From: Nakamurella sp040546275
GTDB lineage: Bacteria > Actinomycetota > Actinomycetes > Mycobacteriales > Nakamurellaceae
NCBI RefSeq assembly: GCF_040546275.1
Contig: NZ_JBEPNO010000004.1
Coordinates: forward strand, 235,541-299,540
Length of the DNA: 64,000 nt
Direction: 5' to 3'
Shown: positions 47,003 through 54,223 of the stretch, one piece after another
Position numbering within the stretch: position 1 is the first letter of the stretch
How the letters are laid out: every line of letters starts with the position of its first letter
Notes under the pieces: generated by a model
What the model saw: only the letters and a program-made list of their open reading frames with translations
The model's database searches: none
What the model was told of the DNA's origin: nothing
Position numbers and translations under genes: made by a program

Positions 47003-48238
47003 ATGGCGGCGTACTGGGGTGTCCTGCGGACGCCGCATGCCCTCCGGGTCTTCCTTCCGGCACTCCTTGGCCGGCTGTCCTTCGGGATGGTCGGGCTGGT
47101 GGTGCTGCTCGGCATCGCCCGTGACACCGGGTCCTATGCCTACGCCGGTATCGCGACCGGGCTGTTCGGTATCGCGAACGTGCTGGCCTCGCCCTACCGC
47201 GCCCGCTGGGTCGACCGCCGCGGGCAACGCCTCACCCTCAACCTGCTGGCGTCCGCCTATGCCCTCTCGCTCTGTCTGATGGCGCTGCTGACCGGCCTCG
47301 CCGCCCCGGTGTGGTCGCTGCTGGTGGTCGCGACCGTCATCGGTGTGTTCCCTCCTCCGCTGAGTGCCGCGATGCGGGTGCTCTGGGGATCGATGCTGTC
47401 GACCCCGGCGCTCCGCACCCGCGCCTACAGCCTGGACGCGGTCGCCGAGGAGATCCTGTACACCCTCGGCCCGCTGATCGCCGCGGGGATCGTCACGCTC
47501 GGGTCTCCGTCGGCGGCGCTGGTGGTCACCGGCGTCATCGCCCTGATCGGGACGTTCGGACTGACCAGCGGATCCCAGTCACGGGCCCAGGTGGTCCATC
47601 CACAGGTCGCGACCAGGGCGGATCGGCCGATCCGTCAGCCCGGTTTCCTCTCCGTCCTCGTCGCGATCGCGGGCGCCGGCATCGTCATCGGCATCGTGGA
47701 GGTGGCCGCACCGGCGTTCGCGCAACGCGAGGGCGCCCCGGCGATGTCCGGTCTGCTGCTGGCCGCCTTCGCTGCCGGGAGCGCCCTCGGCGGGCTGGTG
47801 CTCGGCCACCGGGAGTGGACGACGTCCCCGTCGACCCGGCTGCTGGTATTCGGTTCGATGATGGCCGTGCTCAGCGGGACCCTGGTGCTCGCCCCCGGGC
47901 TCCCGGCCCTCGGGTTCGGCCTTGCCGTCGTCGGGTTCTTCCTGGCGCCTTCGCTGGTCACCGGCTACCTGCTCGCGGATCACCTGACCTCGCCTGCCGT
48001 CCGGACCGAGGCGTCCAGCTGGATCAACACCGCCGTCAACTCCGGTGCCGCCGCGGCCTCCGCGGTGGCCGGCCTGCTCATCGACGCGAGATCCACCGGC
48101 ACCGCCTTCACCGTCGGCGCGATCGCGGCCGTGATCTGTGTCGCGGCCGCGGCGCCGGGGCTGCTGGGGCGCAATCGGATGCCGACGGAGGACCTCAGCG
48201 CCCGGCCGGCCGCGGAGGATCGTGAGTCCGCCCGGTGA
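47003..48238 (+). CDS. MFS transporter
   Basis: A 411-residue membrane protein with about 12 helices in two halves; the first half has the cytoplasmic loop YRARWVDRRGQR typical of the major facilitator superfamily. The central loop (about 185-215) is charged. Substrate unknown; an efflux-type carrier is likely from the general shape. ATG 47003 is chosen; a TTG at 46994 in the same frame is possible. The long open frame further upstream is the antisense of maf, accE and accD. A repeat array follows the stop. Confidence 0.85.
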   Translation: MAAYWGVLRTPHALRVFLPALLGRLSFGMVGLVVLLGIARDTGSYAYAGIATGLFGIANVLASPYRARWVDRRGQRLTLNLLASAYALSLCLMALLTGLAAPVWSLLVVATVIGVFPPPLSAAMRVLWGSMLSTPALRTRAYSLDAVAEEILYTLGPLIAAGIVTLGSPSAALVVTGVIALIGTFGLTSGSQSRAQVVHPQVATRADRPIRQPGFLSVLVAIAGAGIVIGIVEVAAPAFAQREGAPAMSGLLLAAFAAGSALGGLVLGHREWTTSPSTRLLVFGSMMAVLSGTLVLAPGLPALGFGLAVVGFFLAPSLVTGYLLADHLTSPAVRTEASSWINTAVNSGAAAASAVAGLLIDARSTGTAFTVGAIAAVICVAAAAPGLLGRNRMPTEDLSARPAAEDRESAR

Positions 48239-48244
48239 GTGCGA

Positions 48245-48364
48245 CACCGTCGTGAATCGGGCACCGTCGTGAATCGGGCACCGTCGTGAATCGGGCACCG
48301 TCGTGAATCGGGCACCGTCGTGAATCGGGCACCGTCGTGAATCGGGCACCTTTCGTGAATCGGG
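48245..48364. repeat. Six perfect plus one variant 17-bp tandem units before birA
   Basis: CACCGTCGTGAATCGGG is repeated without change at 48245, 48262, 48279, 48296, 48313 and 48330; a seventh (48347-48364) has TTTC in place of GTC and is 18 bases long. The array fills the whole gap between the MFS stop (48238) and the birA start (48370), including where the ribosome site should be. Confidence 0.97.
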
Positions 48365-48369
48365 AACCG

Positions 48370-49167
48370 ATGAGCGCCGCGGCGGTGCAGGCGGCCCTGC
48401 GGTCGCCGAACGACTGGCAGGTCCGGCACGTCCAGCAGACGCGTTCGACCAACGACGATCTGGCTCGGGGGACGCCGGAGTCACCGCAACCGGTCGACGG
48501 GATGGTGTTGGTCACCGAGGAGCAGACCGCCGGTCGTGGTCGATCGGGGCGGGACTGGAGCTGTCCGCCCGGGGCCGGCCTGATGTTCTCGGCGAAGGTC
48601 GCGATGGGCGGCATCCCACCGCAGCGGCGAGCCTGGATCGGTGTGGCGCTCGGTCTGGCCGTCCTGCACGGGTTCTCGAGGATTCTCGAGGTCGCCGGGC
48701 CCACCGCGACGTTGAAGTGGCCCAACGACGTCCTCGTCGGCGGGCGCAAGTGCGGCGGGATCCTGGCCGAGGCGATCGGCGAATCGGTGGTGGTCGGTGC
48801 CGGCCTCAACATCTCGCTCCAGGAGCACGAACTACCGCGCGCCGACGCGACATCCCTGGTGCTGGCCGGCGTCGTCGAAGTCAACCGGAATCTCCTGCTC
48901 GCAACCGTTCTCGACCATTTCGGTGAACTGCTGGCCGACTGGCGCCGGGCCGGCGGTGATGTCGGGGCCAGCGGCCTGCGGGTCGCATACCTGCGGGCCT
49001 GCTCGACGCTGGGATCCGCTGTCAGGCTCGAACTCCCGGGCGACACGATGGTCACCGGCACGGCGGTCGACGTCGATGCGGACGGTGCGATCGTCGTGGA
49101 AGCCCTGGACGGCAGCCGGTCCCGTTACTCGGCCGGTGACGTCGTGCACCTGCGACCGGCCGCGTAG
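48370..49167 (+). CDS. birA: BirA, biotin-acetyl-CoA-carboxylase ligase
   Basis: A 265-residue biotin protein ligase. Catalytic loop EQTAGRGRSGRDWSCPPGAG, biotin-site block LKWPNDVLVGGRKCGGIL, and a small C-terminal SH3-like domain (about 215-265). It lacks the N-terminal helix-turn-helix of E. coli BirA, so it is a group-I ligase with no repressor role. Its target here is the carrier domain of the carboxylase alpha chain at 42.5-44.3 kb. The ATG at 48370 directly follows a tandem repeat; an in-frame ATG at 48337 lies inside the repeat and is not favoured. Confidence 0.93.
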   Translation: MSAAAVQAALRSPNDWQVRHVQQTRSTNDDLARGTPESPQPVDGMVLVTEEQTAGRGRSGRDWSCPPGAGLMFSAKVAMGGIPPQRRAWIGVALGLAVLHGFSRILEVAGPTATLKWPNDVLVGGRKCGGILAEAIGESVVVGAGLNISLQEHELPRADATSLVLAGVVEVNRNLLLATVLDHFGELLADWRRAGGDVGASGLRVAYLRACSTLGSAVRLELPGDTMVTGTAVDVDADGAIVVEALDGSRSRYSAGDVVHLRPAA

Positions 49168-49192
49168 GCACCGGCCGGATAGCCTTTGCCCT

Positions 49193-49975
49193 GTGTGTGA
49201 TGCGAGTCCTGTGCCTGTTGCCGGCGAGGCGGCCGCCGCCCCGCCGGGCGACCCGGACCTCCGACGGCTCGCGGACGTCATCGAGCAGGTGGCCGCGGCC
49301 GCGGTGGCGGCTGGACGGTCACCGGCGGACGTCCGGTTGCTGCTGGCCACGAAGACGATCGACCCCGACCGGATCCTGCGCGTGCTGGGGGCGGGGCACC
49401 GGCTGATCGGCGAGAACCGCGCGCAGGAGGTGGTGGCCAAGGCTGACGCGCTCGCACCGTCCGAGCACGAGTGCCACTTCATCGGTCACCTGCAGGCGAA
49501 CAAGATCAACCAGGTGCTGCCGCACGTCAGCTGCGTCCAGACGGTGGACTCGGCCGAGCTGGGGCGCCGGCTGCACAGCCGCGCCGAGCTGCTCGACCGC
49601 ACCCTGGACGTGATGGTGCAGGTGAACGTGTCGGGGGAGGACTCCAAGTCCGGGATCGCTCTCGCGCAGGCCCCTGAACTGCTGGCGACCCTGGCCGGGT
49701 TCGACCGCCTGCGGGTCCGTGGCTACATGACGATCGGGCTGAACTCGCCCGACCTGGCGGCCGTGCGGGCCGGCTACCGCTCACTCGCCGACTTCCGGGA
49801 CGGCGCCCGCTCGAAGGGGCTTGCCGGGGCGGAACAGGCGACCGAGCTGTCGATGGGCATGAGCGGTGATTTCGCCGCAGCCATCGCCGAGGGCTCCACC
49901 ATGGTGCGGCTGGGTTCTGCCGTCTTCGGCCGACGTGCACCGAACGGACCACCGCAGCCCGAAGCGGCGCGGTAG
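49193..49975 (+). CDS. YggS/PROSC-family PLP-binding protein
   Basis: A 260-residue protein from GTG 49193. The family lysine that binds pyridoxal phosphate is Lys54 in LLATKTID; other marks are IGENRAQEVV, HFIGHLQANK, QVNVSGEDSKSG and LSMGMSGDF with the C-terminal phosphate site STMVRLGSAVFG. Members control PLP and amino-acid homeostasis and often sit near cell-division genes (ylmE); here it follows birA by 25 bases. The first 25 residues are an Ala/Pro-rich extension, so the true start may be later. Confidence 0.92.
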   Translation: MCDASPVPVAGEAAAAPPGDPDLRRLADVIEQVAAAAVAAGRSPADVRLLLATKTIDPDRILRVLGAGHRLIGENRAQEVVAKADALAPSEHECHFIGHLQANKINQVLPHVSCVQTVDSAELGRRLHSRAELLDRTLDVMVQVNVSGEDSKSGIALAQAPELLATLAGFDRLRVRGYMTIGLNSPDLAAVRAGYRSLADFRDGARSKGLAGAEQATELSMGMSGDFAAAIAEGSTMVRLGSAVFGRRAPNGPPQPEAAR

Positions 49976-50020
49976 CGTAAACGCCCAACTGCAGTACCGA
50001 TCACCTGTACCGCCCAAAAC

Positions 50021-50080
50021 TGCGCCGACCAAGACAGCGCCGACCAAGACCGTGCCGACCAAGACCGTGCCGACCAAGAC
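50021..50080. repeat. Four tandem 15-bp units before the PH-domain gene
   Basis: GCGCCGACCAAGACA, GCGCCGACCAAGACC and two copies of GTGCCGACCAAGACC run without gaps. They lie in frame with the following gene, where they would encode Pro-Thr-Lys-Thr repeats if a start existed upstream; the preferred start is GTG 50112, after the array. Confidence 0.95.
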
Positions 50081-50111
50081 CGTCAAAGTAGAAATATGTG
50101 AGGGGCATCCG

Positions 50112-50723
50112 GTGGCCTACCCCGACAACCTGCTCTCCCGTGGCGAGCGCGTGGTGCTGCACAAGCACCCGCACTGGAAGGTGCTCGTCCTTCCGATCGT
50201 CTGCTTCATCCTGTTCATCGGTGGCGGATTCGCGCTGGCGGCGATCCTGCGCAACTGGCAGTACCACACCATCGCCTGGATCGTGATCGCGGTGGTGGCC
50301 GTCCTCGGCCTGGTCCTCTTCACCGTTGTCCCAGTCATCCGTTGGCGCACAGAGCATTTCGTGATCACCAACTTCCATGTGTTCTTCCGGACCGGCATCC
50401 TGCACCGTCGCGAGCACCAGATCCCGCTCGGGCACATCCAGAACATGGAGACGTCCGTGACGTTCTGGGGCCGGCTGCTCGGGTTCGGTTCGTTGATCGT
50501 CGAGTCGGCCGCGGACCAGCCGCTGGAGTTCGAGAACGTGGCCTCTCTGCCCAAGGTCCAGTCGACGTTGAACCAGCTCATCATGGACGATCGCAACCGT
50601 TACCAGATCGGCTCCGACGGGGTTCCCGGTCCCGGGCAGGCGCCGCCGCAGCAGTTCCCGGCCCAGGGTGCGCCCGGCTACCAGCAGGGCCCGCCGCCGG
50701 GCAACTACCCGCCGCGGCAGTAG
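50112..50723 (+). CDS. Bacterial PH-domain (bPH2) membrane protein
   Basis: A 203-residue protein from GTG 50112, eight bases after AGGGG. It opens MAYPDNLLSRGERVVLHKHPHW, the usual start of this actinobacterial family; two membrane helices (about 24-45 and 52-75) follow, then a PH-like domain (about 85-160) with VITNFHVFFRTGILHRREHQIPL and NMETSVTFWGRLLGFG (split here for brevity). The C-terminal 35 residues are Pro/Gly/Gln-rich. From memory Rv3278c of M. tuberculosis, next to birA, is the counterpart. Function unknown; it may scaffold membrane proteins. Confidence 0.88.
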   Translation: MAYPDNLLSRGERVVLHKHPHWKVLVLPIVCFILFIGGGFALAAILRNWQYHTIAWIVIAVVAVLGLVLFTVVPVIRWRTEHFVITNFHVFFRTGILHRREHQIPLGHIQNMETSVTFWGRLLGFGSLIVESAADQPLEFENVASLPKVQSTLNQLIMDDRNRYQIGSDGVPGPGQAPPQQFPAQGAPGYQQGPPPGNYPPRQ

Positions 50724-50835
50724 GGCGAGCGCCGGCACCGACATCTCGAACGCGTCGGCTGGGCCCGTGGATTCGACGGGGGCTGACGCGGCGCGGCCAC
50801 ATCACGCCTGTTTCATGCGGGCTGGACGTAGTGTG

Positions 50836-51513
50836 ATGCGGGTGACCACCGTGCTGCTGGCCGAGGACGACTCGGCCATATCGGACCCTCTGTCGCGAGC
50901 GCTCGAGCGCGAGGGTTATAAGGTGCTCGTCGCTCCCGACGGGAACGCAGCGCTCTCGGCTGCGCTCTACAACGACATCAACCTGGTCATCCTGGATCTG
51001 GGCCTGCCCGGCACCGACGGGCTGGAGATCTGCCGCCGCATCCGCGACTCCGGCCGCGACCTCCTGGTGCTGATGTTGACGGCCAGGACCGACGAGGTCG
51101 ACTTCATCGTGGGGCTGGACGCCGGCGCCGACGACTACGTCGGCAAGCCCTTCCGGCTGGCCGAGTTGCTGGCCCGGGTGCGGGCGTTGCTACGCCGCCG
51201 CGAGCCCGAGGTGCTGGAGATCAGCGGGGTGCGGATGGAGGCCAGGGCGCGACGGGTACTCGTCGACGGCGCCGAGGTCTCCTTGGCCAACAAGGAATTC
51301 GAACTGCTCCGCGCCCTGATGACGAGGGCCGGCCAGGTCGTTCCGCGCGAGGACATCATCGACGAGGTCTGGCACGACCCTTCGCTGCTCACCTCGAAGA
51401 CCCTCGACATGCACATCTCGTGGCTGCGCCGGAAGCTGGCCGGCCCGAACGGCGGCGTCGATCACCGGATCGCCACGGTCCGCGGCGTCGGATTCCGCTT
51501 CGACTCGGACTGA
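50836..51513 (+). CDS. OmpR-family response regulator
   Basis: A 225-residue regulator. Receiver domain with the acidic pair AEDD, phospho-acceptor Asp54 in VILDLGLPGTDG, and conserved lysine in VGKPFRL. The winged-helix domain has EFELLRALMTRAGQVV, LDMHISWLRRKLAG and ends GVGFRFDSD. A GTG six bases after ATG 50836 is an equally good start. A sensor kinase gene follows after 10 bases. No target site could be inferred. Confidence 0.94.
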   Translation: MRVTTVLLAEDDSAISDPLSRALEREGYKVLVAPDGNAALSAALYNDINLVILDLGLPGTDGLEICRRIRDSGRDLLVLMLTARTDEVDFIVGLDAGADDYVGKPFRLAELLARVRALLRRREPEVLEISGVRMEARARRVLVDGAEVSLANKEFELLRALMTRAGQVVPREDIIDEVWHDPSLLTSKTLDMHISWLRRKLAGPNGGVDHRIATVRGVGFRFDSD

Positions 51514-51523
51514 CGGTCTTCCG

Positions 51524-52993
51524 GTGCGGCGCCGTGTCCTGATGTCGATCTTCCTGGTGATTGCCGCGACGGTCCTGACGTTGGGTGTCCCGCTGGGCAT
51601 CGTCTCGTGGCGATTGGTCGACGACCTCCTGCACCAGGAGCTGGCCGGGCGGCTGCAGTCGATGGAGGCGTCCATCTCGCTGCGCTCGGAGGAGACTTCG
51701 CAGATCGACCTAGCGCAGTTCGACGTGGCCATTCCGGAGGACGGTCGCCTGACGGTCCGGCTGGCCGGCGTCCCGGACCGCGGGATCGGGACGCCGCAGG
51801 GCAGTGATGTGTACTCCGAGTCGGTGTCGCTGCCCGGCGGCGGTCAACTCGTGCTGTCGGTACCGATGGGCAAGCTGCGCGCTGAGCGCTGGCGTGCGCT
51901 CCTCCTCGTCGCGGCTGCGGTGCTGCTCTCGATCATGGTGGCCACCGGCATCGCACTCGTGCTGGCCAGGCGGCTGGCCACCCCACTGTCGGACGTGGCC
52001 CGCCGTGCGGCCCGCCTCGGGTCGGGTGACTTCCGCACCTTCCGGCGCCGGTACGGCATCGCCGAGCTGGACCGGGTGGCCGACGTGCTCGACTCCTCCG
52101 CCACCGACATCGCGGCCCTGATCAGCCGGGAACGCGAGCTGGCCGGCGACATCTCCCACCAGCTCCGGACTCGGCTGACGGGCCTTCGCCTGCGGCTCGA
52201 GGAGCTCGCGCTGAACCCCGATCCGACGGTGGTGTCCGAGGTGAACGCGGCGTTGGACCAGACGGACCGGCTGGTCACGGTGGTCGACGACCTGCTGGCC
52301 AACGCCAGATCCCAGCGTGCTGCCGGGGCCACCGAGCTGGACCTGTACGCCGAGCTCGAGGAGTTCGGCTCCGAGTTCGGGAGCCGGGTGGACGCGGTGG
52401 GTCGGACCCTGAAGATCAGGTGCCCCAAGGGCATCTTGGTCCGCGTCACCTCCGTTCGGCTCCGGGAGGCGCTCGGCGCACTGGTCGACAACGCGATCCA
52501 GCACGGCGCCGGAGTGATTCGGATCAACGTCCGACCTGGCGCGAATTCGATCGTGATCGAGGTGTCGGACGAGGGTGTCGGCGTGCCGGAGGCAATCGTC
52601 GGGCACATCTTCGAACGCGGGATGTCGACCGCGTCCTCGACCGGTATCGGGCTCAGCCTGGCGCGCGCGCTGATCGAGGCGGACGGTGGCCGGCTGGAGT
52701 TGCGACGTGCCAGCCCGCCCGTCTTCGGCATCTTCCTCGCGGCCGAAAATGCCGCCGACGGCAACCAGGACGCCCCGACGGATGTCGCGGCCGGCGAATC
52801 TTCCGCACCGGTCGCCGGAGCGATCTCGGGCGGATCGATCTCGGGCGGACCGGTCACAGGGATCGGTTGCGGGCGGCTCGTCGACCGGTGGCTCGGCGTC
52901 GGTGGAGCGGGCCCGTCAGGTGCGGCGCTGATCAGCGGGCGTTCGGCAGGTCCTGGTCGATCTCGCTGGGACGGCTCTGTCCTTCCGGGGTGA
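51524..52993 (+). CDS. Sensor histidine kinase
   Basis: A 489-residue kinase from GTG 51524. Two membrane helices (about 8-30 and 125-145) enclose an extracytoplasmic sensor loop of about 95 residues; then HAMP (about 148-200), the phosphorylation motif SHQLRTRLTGLRL with His212 (Arg instead of the usual Pro, seen in many actinobacterial kinases), and the ATPase domain with DNAIQHG and STGIGLSLARAL. The last 85 residues are low-complexity Gly/Ser/Ala beyond the catalytic core. Its final 62 bases overlap the convergent GtrA gene. Partner: the regulator encoded just upstream. Signal unknown. Confidence 0.92.
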   Translation: MRRRVLMSIFLVIAATVLTLGVPLGIVSWRLVDDLLHQELAGRLQSMEASISLRSEETSQIDLAQFDVAIPEDGRLTVRLAGVPDRGIGTPQGSDVYSESVSLPGGGQLVLSVPMGKLRAERWRALLLVAAAVLLSIMVATGIALVLARRLATPLSDVARRAARLGSGDFRTFRRRYGIAELDRVADVLDSSATDIAALISRERELAGDISHQLRTRLTGLRLRLEELALNPDPTVVSEVNAALDQTDRLVTVVDDLLANARSQRAAGATELDLYAELEEFGSEFGSRVDAVGRTLKIRCPKGILVRVTSVRLREALGALVDNAIQHGAGVIRINVRPGANSIVIEVSDEGVGVPEAIVGHIFERGMSTASSTGIGLSLARALIEADGGRLELRRASPPVFGIFLAAENAADGNQDAPTDVAAGESSAPVAGAISGGSISGGPVTGIGCGRLVDRWLGVGGAGPSGAALISGRSAGPGRSRWDGSVLPG

Positions 52994-53453
52994 GCTCGTC
53001 CGGGAACACCCACCGGCGGTAGGCCCAGTAACGGAACGCCATGCCGATCAGCGTGCCCACGACGTTCGCCGCGATGAAGTCGACGACGGAGACGGTGAAC
53101 TGCGTGTAGTGGCTGGGGTTGATGCCGAAGGCGTAGTGGGTCAGCCACAGCGGGATCAGGTTGAGGCCGAGCGCGATCCCGTTGAACAGGAAGAAGAGCA
53201 TCGCCTCGTGGTGACGCTCGCGGCCACCGCGTCCGCTGAACGACCACTCACGGTTGAGGATGTAGCTGAAGATCGTCGAGACCAGCACCGAGATGATCTT
53301 GGAGGTGATGACCTTCTCGTGCAGCACCGTGTGCGAGAGCAGCGTGAACAGGCCCGTATCGACGATCCAGGACGACCCACCGACGACGATGAATTTGGCC
53401 AGCTCCCGATGCTTTTCGGGCAGGACCTCACGGACGCGGTCGATCAGATTCAC
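52932..53453 (-). CDS. GtrA-family membrane protein
   Basis: A 173-residue protein with four membrane helices and the GtrA/DPMS pattern: FIVVGGSSWIVDTGLF near the start, SYILNREWSF in the loop, and NFIAANV-like FIAANVVGTLIGMAFRYWAYRRWVF near the end (motif at about 125-150). GtrA proteins help flip lipid-linked sugars or modify wall polysaccharides. In M. tuberculosis the counterpart (Rv3277) lies next to purK; here 8.5 kb separates them. Its 3' end overlaps the histidine kinase on the other strand. Confidence 0.9.
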   Translation of the reverse strand: MNLIDRVREVLPEKHRELAKFIVVGGSSWIVDTGLFTLLSHTVLHEKVITSKIISVLVSTIFSYILNREWSFSGRGGRERHHEAMLFFLFNGIALGLNLIPLWLTHYAFGINPSHYTQFTVSVVDFIAANVVGTLIGMAFRYWAYRRWVFPDELTPEGQSRPSEIDQDLPNAR

Positions 53454-53508
53454 TTGGCAAGTGTACGGGGACGGGTGTGATGTCCGTGCTGGTCAAGCGG
53501 CGCACCGC

Positions 53509-53895
53509 TCAGCTGCCGAGGATGACAAGACCTCTTGCGGCATGAGCCGCGGAAAGCCGATCGTCGAAAGACGCCAGCCGTGCCTGCGCTGTTTCCGCAG
53601 CCAGCAGGACGCAGCAGTCGGGCAACTTCAGGCTCGTTCCTGCGCGGAGGTCGGCGAGCTTGACGGCTGTGTCGGCGGGAAAAGGCAGCTCCTGAACCTC
53701 AAAAGACCGCAGCGCAGCAAGCACAGCGACCAATCGTTTCTCCCGCACGGGCGCGACCAGAACGTCTGCGAGGGTCAACGAGCTGAAGGCGAAATCATCG
53801 TCGATCTCGCGAGACAACAGAGCTTCGGCGCGGGCGTGGTGGTTGTCCTGACCATCGAGGCAGGCGATCAGCACACTGGCATCGAGGACGATCAC
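53509..53895 (-). CDS. PIN-domain toxin, VapC-like
   Basis: A 128-residue protein from GTG 53895. It has the PIN fold acidic residues: MIVLDASVLIACLDG (Asp5), an acid in FSSLTLADVL, and LPDCCVLLAAE and ASFDDRL near the end. VapC toxins are Mg-dependent RNases that cut tRNA or rRNA. The GTG overlaps the stop of a small upstream gene by 4 bases, the standard layout of a toxin-antitoxin pair. Confidence 0.88.
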   Translation of the reverse strand: MIVLDASVLIACLDGQDNHHARAEALLSREIDDDFAFSSLTLADVLVAPVREKRLVAVLAALRSFEVQELPFPADTAVKLADLRAGTSLKLPDCCVLLAAETAQARLASFDDRLSAAHAARGLVILGS

Positions 53896-54155
53896 GCCGG
53901 CCACTCCTGCCGAAGGTTGAGCAGGTAGTCCGGTTCGTAGATGCCGGTCAGCATGCCGCTGTGCGCCCGGACGGCAGCCAGCCTCCGTCGTCTCCTTTCC
54001 TCCTGTGCCGACTCCGCGGCGCGGTGGCCTTGCAGTGCCAGCTGGACCAGGACCTGGGCGCGGCTCAGATCCGGCCACCCAGATGCGGCTTCCTCAAGAG
54101 CCGTCGCCAGGTCATCGGTCTCGGTCACGAAGTGACGGGGACGGGTAGTCGGCAT
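53892..54155 (-). CDS. Antitoxin partner of the PIN-domain toxin
   Basis: An 87-residue protein from ATG 54155. It is charged, with an Arg-rich helix (EERRRRRLAAVRAH) and an acidic N-terminal half (TETDDLATALEEA). The end (GIYEPDYLLNLRQEWPA) has the aromatic pattern often found in toxin-binding tails. No DNA-binding family could be named with certainty. Assignment as antitoxin rests on its 4-base overlap with the toxin gene, size and order. Confidence 0.75.
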   Translation of the reverse strand: MPTTRPRHFVTETDDLATALEEAASGWPDLSRAQVLVQLALQGHRAAESAQEERRRRRLAAVRAHSGMLTGIYEPDYLLNLRQEWPA

Positions 54156-54223
54156 CGGCCCAGTGAAGCACTGGAGTGACTTGGTGCTACACCGGATGTT
54201 TCGTCCGACCATGGATCGGGGGT

